This document shows, in pieces, positions 33,039-33,665 of a stretch of DNA of 33,665 bases. Source of the DNA: Bacteroidales bacterium (lineage in GTDB: Bacteria > Bacteroidota > Bacteroidia > Bacteroidales > WCHB1-69); NCBI GenBank assembly GCA_017962275.1, contig JAGCVQ010000029.1, forward strand, positions 1 to 33,665. The letters are read 5' to 3'. The notes under the pieces are model-generated. The model was not told where the DNA came from, ran no database searches, and was given only the letters and a program-made list of their open reading frames with translations. The first letter of the stretch is position 1. Every line of letters begins with the position of its first letter. Both the position numbers and the translations under genes were made by a program.

Positions 33039-33070
33039 AAGGCCGTTCCGTTTCTGGGGCGGCCTTTATT
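33039..33070 (+). terminator. Possible terminator hairpin
   Basis: AAGGCCGTTCC (33039-33049) pairs with GGGGCGGCCTT (33056-33066), including two T-G wobbles, around GTTTCT, and runs into TTTATT. No gene precedes it closely on the plus strand (feoB ends 538 bases earlier), so it may belong to an unrecognised short RNA or a decayed gene. Confidence 0.45.
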
Positions 33071-33076
33071 CAATGC

Positions 33077-33097
33077 AGAATTAAGAATTAAGAATGA
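33077..33097 (+). repeat. Heptamer tract AGAATTA, three copies
   Basis: AGAATTA, AGAATTA, AGAATGA in register, three bases before the 20-bp array. Confidence 0.75.
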
Positions 33098-33100
33098 GGC

Positions 33101-33216
33101 GGCGTTGTAGGGCTGTCGCAGTGCGTGTAGGGCTGTCGCAGTGCGTGTAGGGCTGTCGCATTGCGTGCAGGGCTGTCGCATTGCGTGTAGGGCTGTCGCA
33201 GTGCGGCAGCCCTACA
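33101..33216. repeat. 20-bp tandem array, five copies, closed by a palindrome
   Basis: Five 20-base units, each ending TGTAGGGCTGTCGCA or a one-base variant, run from 33101 to 33200. The last unit is followed by TGCGGCAGCCCTACA (33202-33216), an inverted copy of that 15-base core with one mismatch, so 33186-33216 is a near-perfect 31-base palindrome. It lies 22 bases beyond the 3' end of the Rpn-family gene and could also end its transcription. Confidence 0.85.
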
Positions 33217-33238
33217 GACGGTGCCATTGGCCTGTGTC

Positions 33239-33665
33239 TTATTGTTGCGCCAACGCCGCAACCTCGTCCTCCGTCAGCCCAGAGATCTCCACCACCAAGG
33301 CGGGGGCGAGGCCTTCGGCGAGCATGTTGCGGGCGAGGAGTCGCTTGGTGCTAATTTCACCCTGCTCTATTCCCATCTGGATCCCTATTTGTATCCCCTC
33401 CTCTTTCGCCTCCGCGCGCTCGCATTCCACCATCTCATGCACGCTGGGGTAATCCATCAGGCTCTTGACATAATCCTGTTTTTCCATATTCGTGAAATTT
33501 GCGATTTGACATTCCTCGTAGAAACGCATCTGCATGGGTGTCAGGGTGTCAACATCCTCCTGCTGCAAGTACACCACGTTGGTGAACATGTAGAGGATCA
33601 GGTTGCGCTCGTCACTCATGTCAAGCGTCTCCAATTGCGCGGCAAATTTACTCAATTCAACGAAA
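33239..33665 (-). CDS. Rpn-family recombination-promoting nuclease / putative transposase, C-terminal part
   Basis: The gene enters from the right edge. The frame is open to the last base, and the residues before the nominal TTG at 33655 (FVEL...) are in frame, so the start lies outside. The visible 141 codons contain the family's typical C-terminal region: LYMFTNVVYL, an acidic helix (MVECERAEAKEEG), and the characteristic Gly-periodic stretch GIQIGIQMGIEQGE, followed by a short helical tail (LTEDEVAAL). The PD-(D/E)XK nuclease domain of Rpn/YhgA proteins would lie further N-terminal and cannot be checked. Members promote RecA-independent recombination or act in phage defence. The repeat-rich DNA next to it fits a mobile or recombination-active neighbourhood, but the link is inference. 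Confidence 0.7.
   Translation of the reverse strand, partial: FVELSKFAAQLETLDMSDERNLILYMFTNVVYLQQEDVDTLTPMQMRFYEECQIANFTNMEKQDYVKSLMDYPSVHEMVECERAEAKEEGIQIGIQMGIEQGEISTKRLLARNMLAEGLAPALVVEISGLTEDEVAALAQQ

Larger units (their letters stand above)
32502..33238. other. 737-bp non-coding, repeat-packed region
   Basis: No reading frame here resembles a protein. The stretch holds, in order, two heptamer tracts, an 11-bp-phased array, a duplicated 26-base segment, a REP-like hairpin, a possible terminator, a third heptamer tract and a 20-bp tandem array ending in a palindrome. Each is listed separately. Confidence 0.8.

Noticed and set aside
33101..33216. Tandem array considered as a CRISPR
   Set aside because: Units are 20 bases and contiguous, with no unique spacers of 25-40 bases and no cas genes.

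Overview
The window comes from a member of the Bacteroidota, most likely the order Bacteroidales. The evidence is: one protein with a type IX secretion (T9SS) type A sorting tail and another with a type B (CHU_C) tail; promoters of the Bacteroidetes form TAnnTTTG instead of the E. coli form; start codons without clear Shine-Dalgarno sequences; a fused FeoA-FeoB iron transporter; and an AddB-like nuclease of the kind found in this phylum. Most genes are visibly GC-rich. The 2.0-4.1 kb segment and the spacers are more AT-rich. No tRNA, rRNA, CRISPR array or intact transposon was found.

Layout. 1-2.0 kb: the 3' part of purH, then ung. 2.07-3.87 kb: a two-gene leftward unit (winged-helix-like protein plus metallophosphoesterase) that looks acquired. 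4.1-7.0 kb: an AddB-like nuclease. 7.1-8.8 kb, leftward: an exported coiled-coil protein followed by folD. This unit shares a symmetrical promoter palindrome with the rightward tRNA-dihydrouridine synthase gene (8.9-9.85 kb). 10.0-20.0 kb: one gene of almost 10 kb for a 3319-residue exported repeat protein. 20.1-21.3 kb: a NamZ-like (DUF1343) lipoprotein. 21.5-24.8 kb: a small exported protein and a CUB / P-domain / PKD / CHU_C protein in one operon. 24.9-29.8 kb, leftward: a TetR regulator followed by a 1426-residue double activase of the 2-hydroxyacyl-CoA dehydratase system. 30.0-32.5 kb: feoAB. 32.5-33.24 kb: a repeat-packed non-coding stretch. The right end holds the 3' part of an Rpn-family nuclease gene.

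How the parts fit together. Core metabolism (purine synthesis, folate one-carbon units, tRNA modification, DNA repair, iron uptake) is interleaved with three large or unusual accessory units: surface or secreted T9SS cargo, a peptidoglycan-recycling type enzyme, and an anaerobic radical-enzyme activase with its own regulator. PurH and FolD are linked through 10-formyl-tetrahydrofolate, but they are not in one operon.

The most distinctive signal is in the non-coding DNA. Six clear tracts of tandem heptamers, each with a different unit, sit against start or stop codons. There is also an 11-bp-phased CTTGCTG array, a 20-bp tandem array ending in a palindrome, and a set of near-palindromic units inserted in frame inside the activase gene.
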